A stretch of DNA of 11,647 nucleotides from a bacterium (lineage in GTDB: Bacteria > Patescibacteriota > Patescibacteriia > Patescibacteriales > JALTFF01): assembly GCA_027007465.1 (NCBI GenBank), contig JALTFF010000024.1, forward strand, positions 1-11,647, written 5' to 3'. Of this stretch, positions 1 through 6,946 are shown in pieces. The translations under genes and the position numbers were made by a program. The number at the start of each line of letters is the position of its first letter. Positions within the stretch are counted from its first letter, which is position 1. Below the pieces are notes generated by a model, which saw only the letters and a list, made by a program, of their open reading frames with translations, did not search any database and was not told the DNA's origin.

Positions 1-21
1 TCAAGTGTTTTTATAGTGCTA

Positions 22-134
22 TTTTAAAAGATTTCTCTTCAATGTCAGATAGGTAGGAAATTACTCTGATATTATTTCGCATCAGAATAGTAAGAAAGAC
101 TGTCATTCTGAATGGAGTAAAAAAATCTTTAAAA
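22..134. repeat. Imperfect long inverted repeat, likely decayed interspersed/MITE-like element
   Basis: The right arm (101-130) reads TGTCATTCTGAATGGAGTAA followed by an A-run and ATCTTT. It closely resembles a repeat I recall from many unrelated bacteria, roughly CATTCTGAGCGGAGCGAAG then AATC. The substitutions seen here are G/C to A/T transitions plus one extra A. The left arm (about 22-50) is an imperfect reverse complement: TTTTAAAAGATTT on the left against AAATCTTTAAAA on the right, and CAATGTCAGA against TCATTCTG with gaps. Nested inside, TTACTCTGAT (61-70) pairs with ATCAGAATAGTAA (81-93, two-base bulge) around a ten-base loop. The whole could fold as one long hairpin. No coding is seen. 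The link to the known repeat is from memory and not a database match. Confidence 0.5.
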
Positions 135-223
135 GCAATTAAGAATACGCTATTAAAGAAACTTAACTCTCTAATAAAGTTAAACTCCTTTGCGCATAGA
201 ACAGATTCTTTAATGTTTTATGT

Positions 224-260
224 TTGCGCTATTATGTATTACTCGCTATTTTATGATAAT
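224..260 (+). promoter_or_regulatory. Possible promoter for the membrane-protein gene
   Basis: TTGCGC (224-229), a 17-base spacer and TATTTT (247-252) form a weak sigma-70-like pair. An overlapping option is TTATGT (232-237), 17 bases, then GATAAT (255-260). Either would place transcription start within roughly 0-12 bases of the ATG at 269, so the leader would be very short. In sequence this AT-rich such matches are easily found by chance. Confidence 0.3.
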
Positions 261-268
261 ATATTTTT

Positions 269-2311
269 ATGATTTATAAAAAATTTACTAATTTATTTTT
301 TCTAATCATATATAGTATCCTTATTTTACTTTCATTAAATTCACTTATTGGAGCAATAATATATTATTTTTACAAACTAAATAACATTGCTGTAGTTTTC
401 ACATTGATAATATCTTTTACAATATTTATTATTGCTCAAAAAAAGTATAAGATAATAAGCGCAACACTTTCAATATTTAAAAATAATAATCAAACTTCTA
501 ATTTAAATACTTCTAATTCTAAAAAAAATAAAATTATAAATTACTTCTTATTTTTTGCGTATTTAATAACAATTTCTCTCTGTTTTTACATTCTTTTTAA
601 GAACAATACAGTAAGCTCTATTTCCTCTCCTTGGCAAGTATTGCCAAAAAATTTCTTTGTATTATACAGTTTAGCAACTCTTTTATTGTTATTTATAATA
701 GTTAGACAAAATAAATCTCATACATTAGATGTTAATCCAATAATCCTAATTATATTGTATTATTTCTTAAGTTTTAGCATTATTTTAATTATTTATCAGC
801 TTAACTATGGCTTTGATTCATTTATCCACCAAGCTACTGAAAAGCTAATAAATTCAAATGGAGCTGTAACTCCAAAACCACTTTACTATCTCGGTCAATA
901 TTCATTGGTTGTTATTTTACATAAAATCACTGGCTTAAGCATTAGTTTAATAGATAAACTTATCACACCACTACTCTCCTCAATATATTTGCCATTAACA
1001 TTTTACTTAATTGTTCAAAAATTTATTAATAATAATTTTATAAAACTGAAAAATACATATTTAACTAGTTTATTTATTTTAGCTCTCCCCTATTCTTTTT
1101 TTACATTTACAACACCGCAAAATTTAGGATATTTTTATTTAGTTTTAATAATTTTATTAAGTTTAAAATCTTTTAATAAAAATATCCTTATCTTAATGTT
1201 CCTTTTTTCATTTACAGCCCTACTAATTCATCCATTAGCTGGTGTCCCAGCTGTCTTGTTCAGCTTTTTAATTTTAATTCAATATGTTTTTTATAATAAA
1301 AAAGTTAATAAAAATATTTTTGCTCTTTTTGGCGCTGTTATTTTTTTAACAATTATATCAATCCCGCTAATGTTTTACTATGTCCAATATAGTATTGGCA
1401 GTAAAATGCCTACTATTAAAAATGCTAAAACGCAAATTCAACAAATAAGTAATAATTTTCCATGGCAACAAAGTTTTATTTTAAATTTTATATATTTTTA
1501 TAAATGGAATTTAATCCCCATTATTTTTTTCTTAGTAATATTAGGTATTATTCTATATTTTAAAGATAAAAAAATAAACTTTAAGCAAATACTTTACAAT
1601 AATTGGTTTGCCTATTTTTTAATGTCAATATCACTTTATTTATCATATTTATTAACTAAATTTTTAAACTTTAACTTTCTTATTAACTATGAAAGATCTA
1701 TTTTTCCAAAAAGAGTTTTAATAATTGCCACCTTATTTCTTCTTCCATTTATTATTTTAACTATCTATAAATTTATTGAAAAGATTTTAAAGTCAGAAAA
1801 AATAATAAAATATCCGATGCTATTATTTATCGCCTCTTTGATATGCTCTTCTTTTTATTTATCATATCCGAGATTTGATAATTATGAAAATTCTCATGCT
1901 CATTCTACTTCAATTTCAGATATAAAAGCTGTAAAATGGATTGAAAAAAACGCTCATAGCAATAATTATATTGTTTTAGCAAATCAGCAAGTCAGCGCAG
2001 CTGCTATAAATGAATTTGGATTTAAAAAATATTACAAAATAATCAATAAAAATACTAAAAAAATAGAACAAATTTTTTATTATCCAATTCCAACTGGAAA
2101 TATACTTTATCAATATTATCTTAAAATGGTTTATGATAAACCCTTAAAGAAAACAGCCAAACAAGCAATGTCGCTTGTTAACGCAGACAAAGCCTATTTT
2201 GTCTTAAACAAATATTGGTGGGCTTATGATAAAATTGTAGCTCAAGCAAAATTGCAAGCTAATAAATACAAAGATATTGATAAAAAAATAATGATTTTTG
2301 AATTTCAATAA
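269..2311 (+). CDS. Polytopic membrane protein, GT-C glycosyltransferase-like
   Basis: A 680-residue integral membrane protein. I count roughly 12-14 hydrophobic segments between residues 9 and 531, for example 9-34, 90-110, 156-176, 304-342, 348-372, 412-430, 482-502 and 513-531. A soluble tail follows (about 535-680). A loop after an early segment carries GFDSFIHQ (181-188), whose D183 and H187 sit where GT-C enzymes often have catalytic acidic or His residues. This is followed by a PLYYLGQY-like stretch (204-211). The tail has YYPIPTG (604-610) and NKYWW (647-651), which I associate with large membrane proteins annotated as glycosyltransferase 39-like in CPR bacteria. A role in transferring sugar from a lipid carrier to envelope glycans or proteins is plausible but inferred. 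No Shine-Dalgarno sequence precedes the ATG. The gene is very AT-rich and monocistronic in this window. Confidence 0.6.
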   Translation: MIYKKFTNLFFLIIYSILILLSLNSLIGAIIYYFYKLNNIAVVFTLIISFTIFIIAQKKYKIISATLSIFKNNNQTSNLNTSNSKKNKIINYFLFFAYLITISLCFYILFKNNTVSSISSPWQVLPKNFFVLYSLATLLLLFIIVRQNKSHTLDVNPIILIILYYFLSFSIILIIYQLNYGFDSFIHQATEKLINSNGAVTPKPLYYLGQYSLVVILHKITGLSISLIDKLITPLLSSIYLPLTFYLIVQKFINNNFIKLKNTYLTSLFILALPYSFFTFTTPQNLGYFYLVLIILLSLKSFNKNILILMFLFSFTALLIHPLAGVPAVLFSFLILIQYVFYNKKVNKNIFALFGAVIFLTIISIPLMFYYVQYSIGSKMPTIKNAKTQIQQISNNFPWQQSFILNFIYFYKWNLIPIIFFLVILGIILYFKDKKINFKQILYNNWFAYFLMSISLYLSYLLTKFLNFNFLINYERSIFPKRVLIIATLFLLPFIILTIYKFIEKILKSEKIIKYPMLLFIASLICSSFYLSYPRFDNYENSHAHSTSISDIKAVKWIEKNAHSNNYIVLANQQVSAAAINEFGFKKYYKIINKNTKKIEQIFYYPIPTGNILYQYYLKMVYDKPLKKTAKQAMSLVNADKAYFVLNKYWWAYDKIVAQAKLQANKYKDIDKKIMIFEFQ

Positions 2312-2319
2312 TGCTTAAA

Positions 2320-2390
2320 ACTTATAAATACTCTTAAAATATAAATACCCTATGCAATTGCATAGGGTATTTATTTATAAGTCTTTTTTT
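2320..2390. terminator. Bidirectional intrinsic terminator between convergent genes
   Basis: Positions 2341-2374 are a perfect 34-base palindrome centred on TATGCAATTGCATA with a CCC/GGG clamp. A second arm pair, ACTTATAAATA (2320-2330) and TATTTATAAGT (2372-2382), can extend the stem across a bulge. With the outer stem formed, the plus-strand U-tract (2384-2390, seven T) follows almost at once. On the minus strand the outer stem is followed by TTTTAAG. It lies 9 bases after the stop of the membrane-protein gene and 5 bases from the stop of the convergent Kazal gene, so it can end both transcripts. Confidence 0.85.
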
Positions 2391-2394
2391 ACAA

Positions 2395-4188
2395 CTATTC
2401 GTTATTGTTGCTATTCTCATCATTGTCATCAATAATTTTTTCAGTGTTAGTTCCATCTATCTTTGCAATAACATTTTTATTATTATCTGTTGTAATCTCA
2501 CTTCCTATTTCATTGATATAATCAATAGCTGTATCTGCTGGCTCTTTAATTTCTGGCAATGAACTTACAACTACAACTTTATCTGCTATTATAATAGGCA
2601 ATTTAGAATTTCTCGTTCCTCTAATGCGAACTTTATCACCAACTTTAATATCAGAAATACTTGCATTTATACTTGTTCCAATAATTATTTTTGTTTTATC
2701 CCCAATGTCAACTCTTAATTCTTTACTTTTTTTACGTGTAATTAAATCTTTTATTTTAATTCCATTATGCATTATCCTTTTAATTCTTATCTTTTTATAT
2801 CTTATCCTTCTTATAAATTTACCAATTTTCTTAGCTGCTATTTTTTTAATACGGTTTTTTATTTCTTTTCTTAAATTCTTTACTTTAATCCTGTTTTCTA
2901 TTTTATTCTCAGCTTTTTGTTTATATCTATTTACTAACTTATTAGAATTAACTAATTGAGCATGAATATCATTCTTCTTTTTAGATAATTCAAATAATTT
3001 TTTCCTTAATTTTACAAGAGGCAAGTATTTAATTGGAGTCCAGTTAACTATTAAATGCTTATTTTGAACATCAACGCTTTTAACAATTCCCGCATATCCT
3101 CTCATAGATGTTTGCCAAATTGAATTATCTTTTACTAACTTAGCATCTACTGTTCCATCATCATTAACTCGTCCAACAATCATAACTTTATCACCAACTG
3201 AAAATTCATCTAAACCAACCCTTCCAAAATATTTACGCACCAAACGGGTATTTTCAGTAATATTGACAGTTACTAATTTTCCTTCTGTTCCGATTAAATT
3301 ATTAACATCATTAGGGCGTAATCCAGGTGTTTTATCAATGCGAACTTGCAAAGTTGTTGGAATAATAGTGCTATTTAATCTAACAATAGTGCCACGCGGA
3401 GTAAATGTTCTAATTTTCATAAAAAGATCTTTTCCTCTTCGTAAAACAACAATAATCTTGGCAACTGGCGCTTTTCCTCTACGAACTAATAAACGGCTAC
3501 GAATACGATCTCCAATCCTTAAATCATCAACACTAGCTGGATTTTTTAAGCCTGCCACAATGCGAGATTTGCTGTCATATTTAAATTTATGTTCTTTATT
3601 CATCCATTGATAAACAATTTCATTTTTAGCTTTGTCAATTTTTGTAATCCAACCATTAGCTCCCTTATTTGACACAATTTTAATTGAGGCATTTATTAAC
3701 ACTGATGCGTCAATAGTATTAGTATTTTCATTTTTCTTTCCAATTACTTTAATTTGGTCTCCAGGAATCCAATCAGAAAGTTTAGTTGTCTGCCATCTAC
3801 GTTGGCCCAAAATAGTATTTTTAGAAATATTAATAGTATAATCCTCCCCGCCTTTATTTTGCCTTACAATAATAGTTGTTGGAATGTCTGTGCTTCCTAT
3901 TTCAATTAATTTTCCTGCAAAATTAATTGCTCTAGTTTCTTCTCTTAATCCAGTTTCGCTATTAAGAGTAATACATTTCCCATCATATGAAACATCTACT
4001 CCATTCTGTTCTTCTGCAACGCATTTATTTTGATAAGTTTTATTGTCAATACCACAAACTGGTTTATATTCTTGAGAGCAAACAACATTACTCTCTGTAT
4101 TTTCTTCTGCTAATGTTGGAGAAACAAAGACAGTCATTGGTAAAATTATTGATAATGATAAAAATGAATATAAAATTCTTTTAATCAT
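2395..4188 (-). CDS. Secreted Kazal-domain protein with four OB-like modules and a basic insert
   Basis: 597 residues. A signal peptide is clear: K3-R4, hydrophobic 5-24, likely cleavage after PTLA at residue 27. Residues 37-72 form a Kazal-type (protease-inhibitor-like) domain with four cysteines, C37, C45, C56 and C72, around VCGIDNKTYQNKC. Four beta-rich modules follow (about 87-168, 177-250, 263-353, 362-544). Each ends in a hydrophobic-G-D-x-hydrophobic motif: G143-D144, G226-D227, G332-D333, G517-D518. They resemble DUF5666-type OB-like repeats. Module 4 is split by a Lys/Arg-rich, probably helical insert (about 388-490). The tail (545-597) is acidic and Asn-rich. It is probably exported or wall-associated; the target is unknown. 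No Shine-Dalgarno sequence is seen. The first ATG gives a good signal peptide, which supports this start. Confidence 0.75.
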   Translation of the reverse strand: MIKRILYSFLSLSIILPMTVFVSPTLAEENTESNVVCSQEYKPVCGIDNKTYQNKCVAEEQNGVDVSYDGKCITLNSETGLREETRAINFAGKLIEIGSTDIPTTIIVRQNKGGEDYTINISKNTILGQRRWQTTKLSDWIPGDQIKVIGKKNENTNTIDASVLINASIKIVSNKGANGWITKIDKAKNEIVYQWMNKEHKFKYDSKSRIVAGLKNPASVDDLRIGDRIRSRLLVRRGKAPVAKIIVVLRRGKDLFMKIRTFTPRGTIVRLNSTIIPTTLQVRIDKTPGLRPNDVNNLIGTEGKLVTVNITENTRLVRKYFGRVGLDEFSVGDKVMIVGRVNDDGTVDAKLVKDNSIWQTSMRGYAGIVKSVDVQNKHLIVNWTPIKYLPLVKLRKKLFELSKKKNDIHAQLVNSNKLVNRYKQKAENKIENRIKVKNLRKEIKNRIKKIAAKKIGKFIRRIRYKKIRIKRIMHNGIKIKDLITRKKSKELRVDIGDKTKIIIGTSINASISDIKVGDKVRIRGTRNSKLPIIIADKVVVVSSLPEIKEPADTAIDYINEIGSEITTDNNKNVIAKIDGTNTEKIIDDNDENSNNNE

Positions 4189-4199
4189 AACTTAAAATA

Positions 4200-4237
4200 A
4201 TTAGTTATAAATAATATTATAATTATATATAACTAAT
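4200..4237 (-). promoter_or_regulatory. Inverted repeat in the leader/promoter of the Kazal gene
   Basis: ATTAGTTATA (4200-4209) and TATAACTAAT (4228-4237) are exact 10-base inverted repeats 18 bases apart. They lie 12-49 bases upstream of the Kazal gene's ATG. They could be an operator or a leader hairpin. The AT content makes a chance match quite possible. Confidence 0.25.
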
Positions 4238-4320
4238 AATAAAACATAATAAATATAAAGCACTATCGACCTTTTATTATATTATATGATAAATGTAATT
4301 TGAATTAAAGCCGCCAACAA

Positions 4321-4380
4321 CTTAACATAATACTACATTGAAAAGAAAGCAATTCAACCTGCCTGCAACATTATGTAAAG
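4321..4380. repeat. Inverted repeat, possible structured element
   Basis: CTTAACATAAT (4321-4331) and ATTATGTAAAG (4370-4380) are inverted repeats matching at 10 of 11 positions, 38 bases apart. A smaller pair, TTGAA and TTCAA, lies inside. This could fold as a 60-base hairpin on either strand, but no U-tract follows it and no known RNA family is recognised. Confidence 0.25.
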
Positions 4381-4585
4381 CATTATAAGCAGAGAAATCA
4401 GCCATTTTTAACTTCACTTTGAAGTATGCAAATTTGGACAATCTTCTTTATTGCTTGCTCTGTTAGAAATTCTAATAACAATAGATAGAAAAAAAACAAA
4501 GCATTTCTAATAGAACTCTAAGCTCAATGTGCATTAAGGTATTGCATTGTTAATTGCGTCTTGAATCTTGATAGAATTCACTATA

Positions 4586-5077
4586 CTAAAACAACTCTGG
4601 TTTATATCCAGTTCTCTTTATATTCCTCACTAAATTTTTTTTATCAATAAAAAGTATGCCTTCTAAGTGATCTACTTCATGCTGTATAACGCGCGCAAAC
4701 AATCCTTTTGCCTTTAATTCCTTTTTCTTACCTTTAATGTCTTGAAATTTAACTGAGATTTCTTTATGCCTTTTTACTTCACCAAAAGTGTTTGGAATTG
4801 ACAAGCAACCTTCTTCTCCCCATTCCATAGATAATGATTTTTCAAAAATAACAGGATTGCAAAAGACAATAGGGCCATCTTTTGTCATAACAACTATAAT
4901 TCTAATATTTTTCGCAACTTGAGGAGCTGCTAAGCCTATCCCATCTTTATATTCCATTGTAATTGCTAAATCATCGGCTAATTTTTTTAAATTATTATCA
5001 AATTTTTCAACTTTAACTGATTTTTTATAAAGTATTGGACTTGGATAAATAGTAATTGGTAAAATTTGCGGAGTCAT
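4586..5077 (-). CDS. def: Peptide deformylase
   Basis: 163 residues, normal for the family. This metalloenzyme removes the N-formyl group from the initiator methionine of new proteins at the ribosome. All three signature motifs are intact: GIGLAAPQ (46-53, Q53), EGCLS (89-93, metal ligand C91) and QHEVDH (132-137, ligands H133 and H137, catalytic E134). Presence of the full metal site argues for an active enzyme. The gene begins 5 bases after the rplU stop with no Shine-Dalgarno sequence between, so the two are probably co-transcribed and possibly translationally coupled. In many bacteria def sits with fmt; no fmt is in this window. The stop is TAG, followed by a long non-coding stretch without a clear terminator. 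Confidence 0.95.
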   Translation of the reverse strand: MTPQILPITIYPSPILYKKSVKVEKFDNNLKKLADDLAITMEYKDGIGLAAPQVAKNIRIIVVMTKDGPIVFCNPVIFEKSLSMEWGEEGCLSIPNTFGEVKRHKEISVKFQDIKGKKKELKAKGLFARVIQHEVDHLEGILFIDKKNLVRNIKRTGYKPELF

Positions 5078-5082
5078 AAAAA

Positions 5083-5391
5083 TTATATTTCTAATATTTG
5101 AACTTTTGAAAATAATTGATGATGACCATATGTCCTTTTATATCTTGTTTTTGGCTTGTATTTTACAACTTTTACTTTTTTATCTCTATCTTGCTCTAAA
5201 ACTTTTCCTTTAACTAATTTACCTAAGCTTGGCTTTCCAATCTTTATTTCTTTGCCATCCTCATTAGTTTTTAATAGGGTTTCAAACATTATTTCATCAC
5301 CAATTTTCTTGTTAATTTTTTCTACTTTAATTATCTGACCTTTTTTTACTTTGTATTGTTTTCCTCCTGTTTTAATTACTGCTAAATCCAT
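5083..5391 (-). CDS. rplU: 50S ribosomal protein bL21
   Basis: 102 residues, the usual length for L21, a large-subunit protein that binds 23S rRNA. The N-terminus (AVIKTGGKQYKVKKGQ, 4-19) and the C-terminal basic RNA-binding signature around KYKPKTRYKRTYGHHQ (77-92) are both recognisable. The usual partner rpmA (bL27) does not follow; def does, after 5 bases. A strong-looking promoter lies about 60 bases upstream, just past the gatA stop. The AT-rich leader contains a TTCAATTT/AAATTGAA inverted repeat (5403-5410 and 5428-5435) that could form a hairpin, but no known L21 leader is recognised. No Shine-Dalgarno sequence precedes the ATG. Confidence 0.95.
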   Translation of the reverse strand: MDLAVIKTGGKQYKVKKGQIIKVEKINKKIGDEIMFETLLKTNEDGKEIKIGKPSLGKLVKGKVLEQDRDKKVKVVKYKPKTRYKRTYGHHQLFSKVQILEI

Positions 5392-5450
5392 AATAAATAT
5401 AATTCAATTTAAAAAATTAAATTTTAAAAATTGAAAAGTTAACTAATAAA

Positions 5451-5478
5451 ATTATAACAAATATAAAAAAATACGCAA
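5451..5478 (-). promoter_or_regulatory. Sigma-70-type promoter for rplU-def
   Basis: On the minus strand TTGCGT (5478-5473), a 16-base spacer and a perfect TATAAT (5456-5451) preceded by TG give an extended -10 promoter. It begins 1 base beyond the gatA stop codon. The predicted transcript starts near 5444, leaving a leader of about 50 bases before rplU. This is the best promoter match I see in the window. Confidence 0.6.
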
Positions 5479-5479
5479 C

Positions 5480-6946
5480 TCACAATTCTGGCTTTGTTTT
5501 TCTCCAATTACTAGCTTGCTCATAGTGGTGAGCTAACTTTAAGATAGTAGCTTCATCAAATGGCTTGCCAATTATTTGCGCTCCTATTGGTAATCCATTT
5601 ATAAATCCAACTGGAAAAGAAATAGCTGGTAAGCCTGCCAAAGAAGCGCTACTCATAAAAACATCTTCTAAATACATTGATAAAGGATCTTTTTTCTCTC
5701 CAATTTTAAAAGCTGGATGAGGAGTAGCTGGCGTTAAAATAGCGTCAACTTTTTTTAATTCTTGCTTAAGCTCATTAGAAATAATTGTCCTGACTTTTTG
5801 AGCTTGTAAATAATAAGCATCATAATATCCAGCTGATAGAGCATAGGTTCCAAGCATTATTCTTCTTTTTGTCTCAGCTCCTAACCATTTTCCACGTGAT
5901 TGATAATAAACATCCAATAAATTATTAGCTTTTGAATTTTGTTCTTTAACCTCTGATTCGCCATATCTAATTCCATCAAAGCGCGACAAATTTGAGCTAA
6001 TTTCTGATGGAGTAATAATATAATAAACTGGCACAGCATATTTTGTATGAGGCAAACTTATTTGAGTTATCTTAACTCCTAATTTTTCAAATTGATTAAT
6101 AGCATCCTGTAATCTCTCTTCTACATCTTTATCAAGCTCTTTTGGAAAAAATTCCTTTGGTATTCCTATTTTTAATCCATTGATATTTTTCTTAATTTCT
6201 TTGTGATAATCAAGAATCTTTCTCTCAACTGTTGTAGAATCAAATTTATCACTACCAGCTATTTGTTTTAAAACAATAGCGCTGTCCTCAACTGTTTTTG
6301 TAATAGGTCCTATTACATCTGTGGAAGATGTCATAGCTATTAAACCATAACGAGAACATCTTCCATAAGTTGGCTTTAATCCAATAACTCCGCAATAAGA
6401 ACTTGGATGCCTAATAGAACCACCAGTATCGCTGCCAATAGTAAAAATACTTTCGTCAGCAGCCATAGCAGCAGCGCTTCCGCCAGATGAACCACCTGGA
6501 ACTCTTTCCAAGTCCCAAGGATTATGAGTTGGCCCATAAGCACTATTCTCAGTAGAAGCCCCATGCGCAAATTCATCTAAATTTGACTTTGCAATTAAAA
6601 CAGCGCCTACTTGGTTTAATTTTTTTATCACTGTAGCGTCAAAACTAGGAAAATAATTATCTAAAATTTTAGAAGCAGCTGTTGTTCTAATATTTTTTGT
6701 AACAATTATATCTTTACAAATATAAGGAATACCAGTTAAAAATTTTTGTTCGCCTTTTATAATCATTACGTCAGCTTTAGCTGCTTGATCCAAAGCTTGC
6801 TTTTCGCAAATTGTAAGGCAAGCTTTAACTTTATTGTCAACCTCTTTAATTCTTTGCAAGCAAGCTTTTGTAAGCTCAACAGAAGTAAAATCCCTATTTT
6901 TCAAGCCATTGTAAGCTTGCTTAATTGTTAATTGGTTTAACTTCAT
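5480..6946 (-). CDS. gatA: Asp-tRNA(Asn)/Glu-tRNA(Gln) amidotransferase subunit A
   Basis: 488 residues, full length. GatA is the amidase subunit: it releases ammonia from glutamine, which GatB uses to convert mischarged Glu-tRNA(Gln) or Asp-tRNA(Asn). The amidase signature is complete, with GGSSGGSAAA (151-160) and GSDTGGSIR (171-179). The Ser-cisSer-Lys triad is K78, S153 and S177, each one residue earlier than in the well-studied Staphylococcus aureus enzyme (K79, S154, S178). The ATG at 6946 gives the usual N-terminus. gatC lies upstream but 286 bases away, and gatB is not downstream; rplU is. A separate short-leader promoter is proposed just upstream. The stop is TGA, at the expected family end, which argues against TGA being recoded in this organism. 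Confidence 0.96.
   Translation of the reverse strand: MKLNQLTIKQAYNGLKNRDFTSVELTKACLQRIKEVDNKVKACLTICEKQALDQAAKADVMIIKGEQKFLTGIPYICKDIIVTKNIRTTAASKILDNYFPSFDATVIKKLNQVGAVLIAKSNLDEFAHGASTENSAYGPTHNPWDLERVPGGSSGGSAAAMAADESIFTIGSDTGGSIRHPSSYCGVIGLKPTYGRCSRYGLIAMTSSTDVIGPITKTVEDSAIVLKQIAGSDKFDSTTVERKILDYHKEIKKNINGLKIGIPKEFFPKELDKDVEERLQDAINQFEKLGVKITQISLPHTKYAVPVYYIITPSEISSNLSRFDGIRYGESEVKEQNSKANNLLDVYYQSRGKWLGAETKRRIMLGTYALSAGYYDAYYLQAQKVRTIISNELKQELKKVDAILTPATPHPAFKIGEKKDPLSMYLEDVFMSSASLAGLPAISFPVGFINGLPIGAQIIGKPFDEATILKLAHHYEQASNWRKTKPEL

Larger units (their letters stand above)
4189..4585. other. 397-bp non-coding stretch between the Kazal gene and def
   Basis: I see no convincing gene or tRNA here. 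It must contain the promoter of the minus-strand Kazal gene. The first 60 bases are almost pure A/T with several TATAAT-like words, so no single promoter can be chosen. The rest is GC-richer than the neighbouring genes. Small structures seen: ACTTCA-CTT-TGAAGT (4411-4425), TTAGAAATTCTAA (4463-4475), and the palindromic word AATGTGCATT (4526-4535). An A8 run (4489-4496) gives a U-tract on the minus strand after def, but the stem before it (TTCTATTAGAA) is weak, so I do not call a firm def terminator. Confidence 0.6.

Noticed and set aside
2624..2959. A hydrophobic plus-strand open frame of 111 codons.
   Set aside because: It lies antisense to the Lys/Arg-rich part of the Kazal gene; Lys-rich codons read backwards give Phe/Leu-rich sequence. 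No independent support.
4189..4585. Possible tRNA or other RNA gene.
   Set aside because: No GGTTCGA-type T-loop, cloverleaf arms or CCA end could be found on either strand.
5403..5435. Known r-protein autoregulatory leader for rplU.
   Set aside because: Only a simple AT-rich inverted repeat is present; nothing matches a leader structure I can name, so it is only mentioned in the rplU entry.
5480..5482. Recoding of TGA (as in Gracilibacteria or SR1).
   Set aside because: gatA ends at TGA at the normal family length, and the other frames are uninterrupted without needing recoding.
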